Source of the DNA: Chara braunii | Taxonomy: Eukaryota > Streptophyta > Charophyceae > Charales > Characeae | Direction: 5' to 3' | Assembly (NCBI GenBank): GCA_003427395.1 | Contig: BFEA01000401.1 | Span: forward strand, 633,222-663,221 | Length of the DNA: 30,000 bases | Shown here: positions 29,085-30,000 of the stretch, piece after piece | Layout of the letters: every line of letters starts with the position of its first letter | Numbering within the stretch: the stretch's first letter is position 1 | The notes under the pieces: generated by a model | What the model was told of the DNA's origin: nothing | Seen by the model: the letters and a program-made list of their open reading frames with translations, nothing else | Databases searched by the model: none | Made by a program: the position numbers and the translations under genes

Positions 29085-29268
29085 CCTAATCTTCGACGAG
29101 ATCTTGATCAGGAAGAACTGACACTTCTTGAGAGCAACTTTCAGACATGTGCCTTTTAATGCGTGCGATGTCCACTCAATGTGCCAGATATGACCGTCAT
29201 AGGTGCTTGAATACACCAAAATACCATCCATGTACACAATCACATAGTAGTCAATGATACTTTACGCC
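29085..29268 (-). pseudogene. Ty3/gypsy reverse-transcriptase fragment with altered catalytic motif
   Basis: On the minus strand, after IIDYYV (from about 29,265), the frame reads VIVYMDGILVYSSTYDGHI, then ALKGTCLKVALKKCQFF near 29,160-29,115. This is the Ty3/gypsy RT active-site region and the segment after it (palm to thumb). The second Asp of the YMDD box is Gly, the upstream part is frame-shifted or stopped, and the sequence leaves the family after FFLIKIS. It lies antisense to, and overlaps the end of, the plus-strand GIY-YIG-like pseudogene, so one element was probably inserted in or recombined with the other. Confidence 0.8.
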
Positions 29269-29299
29269 AATTGCGTTTTTCTTAATTAGTTCTACTATT

Positions 29300-30000
29300 G
29301 CACCTTTCATAAGCAAGGGTCGAGGCGAAGAGGCAGAGAGGTCCAAATATTGTGTCATCTGTTGGTATCTGTTCCAGAGGGACAACGTGCCCTCGTACAA
29401 GGTGCGAGGGGGTTCCAAATGGTCAGTTATATTTGCAATTTATAGTCTTGGTTCTCCGAGGAACGAGGCTGCAAGGATTTGAGTCTCTGTGAGAGTAAGA
29501 AAGGTCAGCGGAGGCGAGAGAACAAGGTTAAATAAAGTCTCCAATCGAAAAGAATCATCCGAAGTTCTTCCTTGGTTTCATGTATGAAGAGTCGAGCCAA
29601 CTCATTCCACTCTTCTTCCGTGGACAGATCATTCATCAATCCTGTGTAATCCTTCTTATCGTATTCTTCTTCTTCGAATACTCAAAAAGAGACCATTCGT
29701 TGTTTTCTTATGCCGGGTCGGACTCGATTTCTTCCGATCTCGTCTCCTGCGTCCTGATCATTCCTGCCCATACTAACGTATCGATCGTTCCTTCGGTCTT
29801 CTTTAGGGGGCGCATGGAAAGGCGCAGAGGAACTGCCCGTGGTCTCCCTCCAATGTGGGTACGAATGAGTTGTTTGGAATCGAAATGTAGTCGTGCAGCT
29901 ACAACCATAGCCCAGGTTAATTGGACTTAATCCTATTAGCACCGAATACGATTATACGTCAATTACCAACGCATTTACTAACACGTGCGCTCACCCAATC
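29300..30000. other. Unassigned sequence right of the gypsy fragment
   Basis: It may contain more of the gypsy element. On minus, a CTATAAATTGC box near 29,437-29,447 could belong to an LTR promoter, but no LTR pair, primer-binding site or polypurine tract could be shown. Open frames at 29,580-29,942 have no family match. Confidence 0.3.

Noticed and set aside
29420-29450. LTR promoter and primer-binding site for the gypsy fragment
   Set aside because: A TATA-like string and a TGGTATC-like string exist, but there is no LTR pair, correct PBS position or polypurine tract to support them.

Overview
This is a eukaryotic nuclear window: introns of several kilobases, GT-AG splice sites, very long dinucleotide microsatellites and many degraded transposable elements. 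The conserved gene is of plant type, and the degenerate GIY-YIG/retroelement ORF near the right end resembles an element family I associate with the charophyte alga Chara. A streptophyte alga is therefore the best guess, but this is inference from protein style and not a database match.

Left part (1-11,931): the 5' part of one host gene on the minus strand. Three exons (11,740-11,931; 5,394-5,615; 1,636-2,058), all in phase 0 with GT/AG borders, join into 279 residues that match the N-terminal VHS/ENTH-like region of UVSSA, the transcription-coupled repair scaffold. The rest of the gene lies beyond the left edge. Intron 1 (6.1 kb), intron 2 (3.3 kb) and the start of intron 3 are packed with repeats: a four-copy 188-bp array, a 148-bp duplication carrying palindromic CACGTG sites, a cluster of CACGTC sites, a near-perfect 39-bp hairpin, a short MITE-like hairpin, GATT-type and CATCC-type degenerate satellites, and one N that splits two identical 95-bp copies.

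Upstream of the gene (11.93-14.75 kb): a decayed tandem copy of UVSSA exon 1, a CT microsatellite, a ~360-bp foldback element with ~90-bp terminal inverted repeats, two copies of a GC-rich module attached to (TG)n(AG)n, a remnant of a LINE 3' region, and a diverged ~197-bp tandem repeat.

14.75-21.4 kb: a near full-length L1-type LINE on the minus strand. ORF1 has a DUF4283-like domain and a CCHC knuckle. ORF2 has an APE endonuclease, a reverse transcriptase and a zf-RVT domain. Both ORFs are broken by stops and frameshifts.

21.4-30 kb: microsatellites, a low-complexity ORF, a possible ankyrin-like exon, a tRNA-derived SINE, a cluster of foldback motifs related to the intron 1 hairpin, a degenerate plus-strand element (knuckle and coiled-coil ORF followed by a GIY-YIG-like segment), and an antisense Ty3/gypsy reverse-transcriptase scrap whose active site has changed. 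No prokaryotic system, CRISPR array or functional tRNA/rRNA gene was seen.
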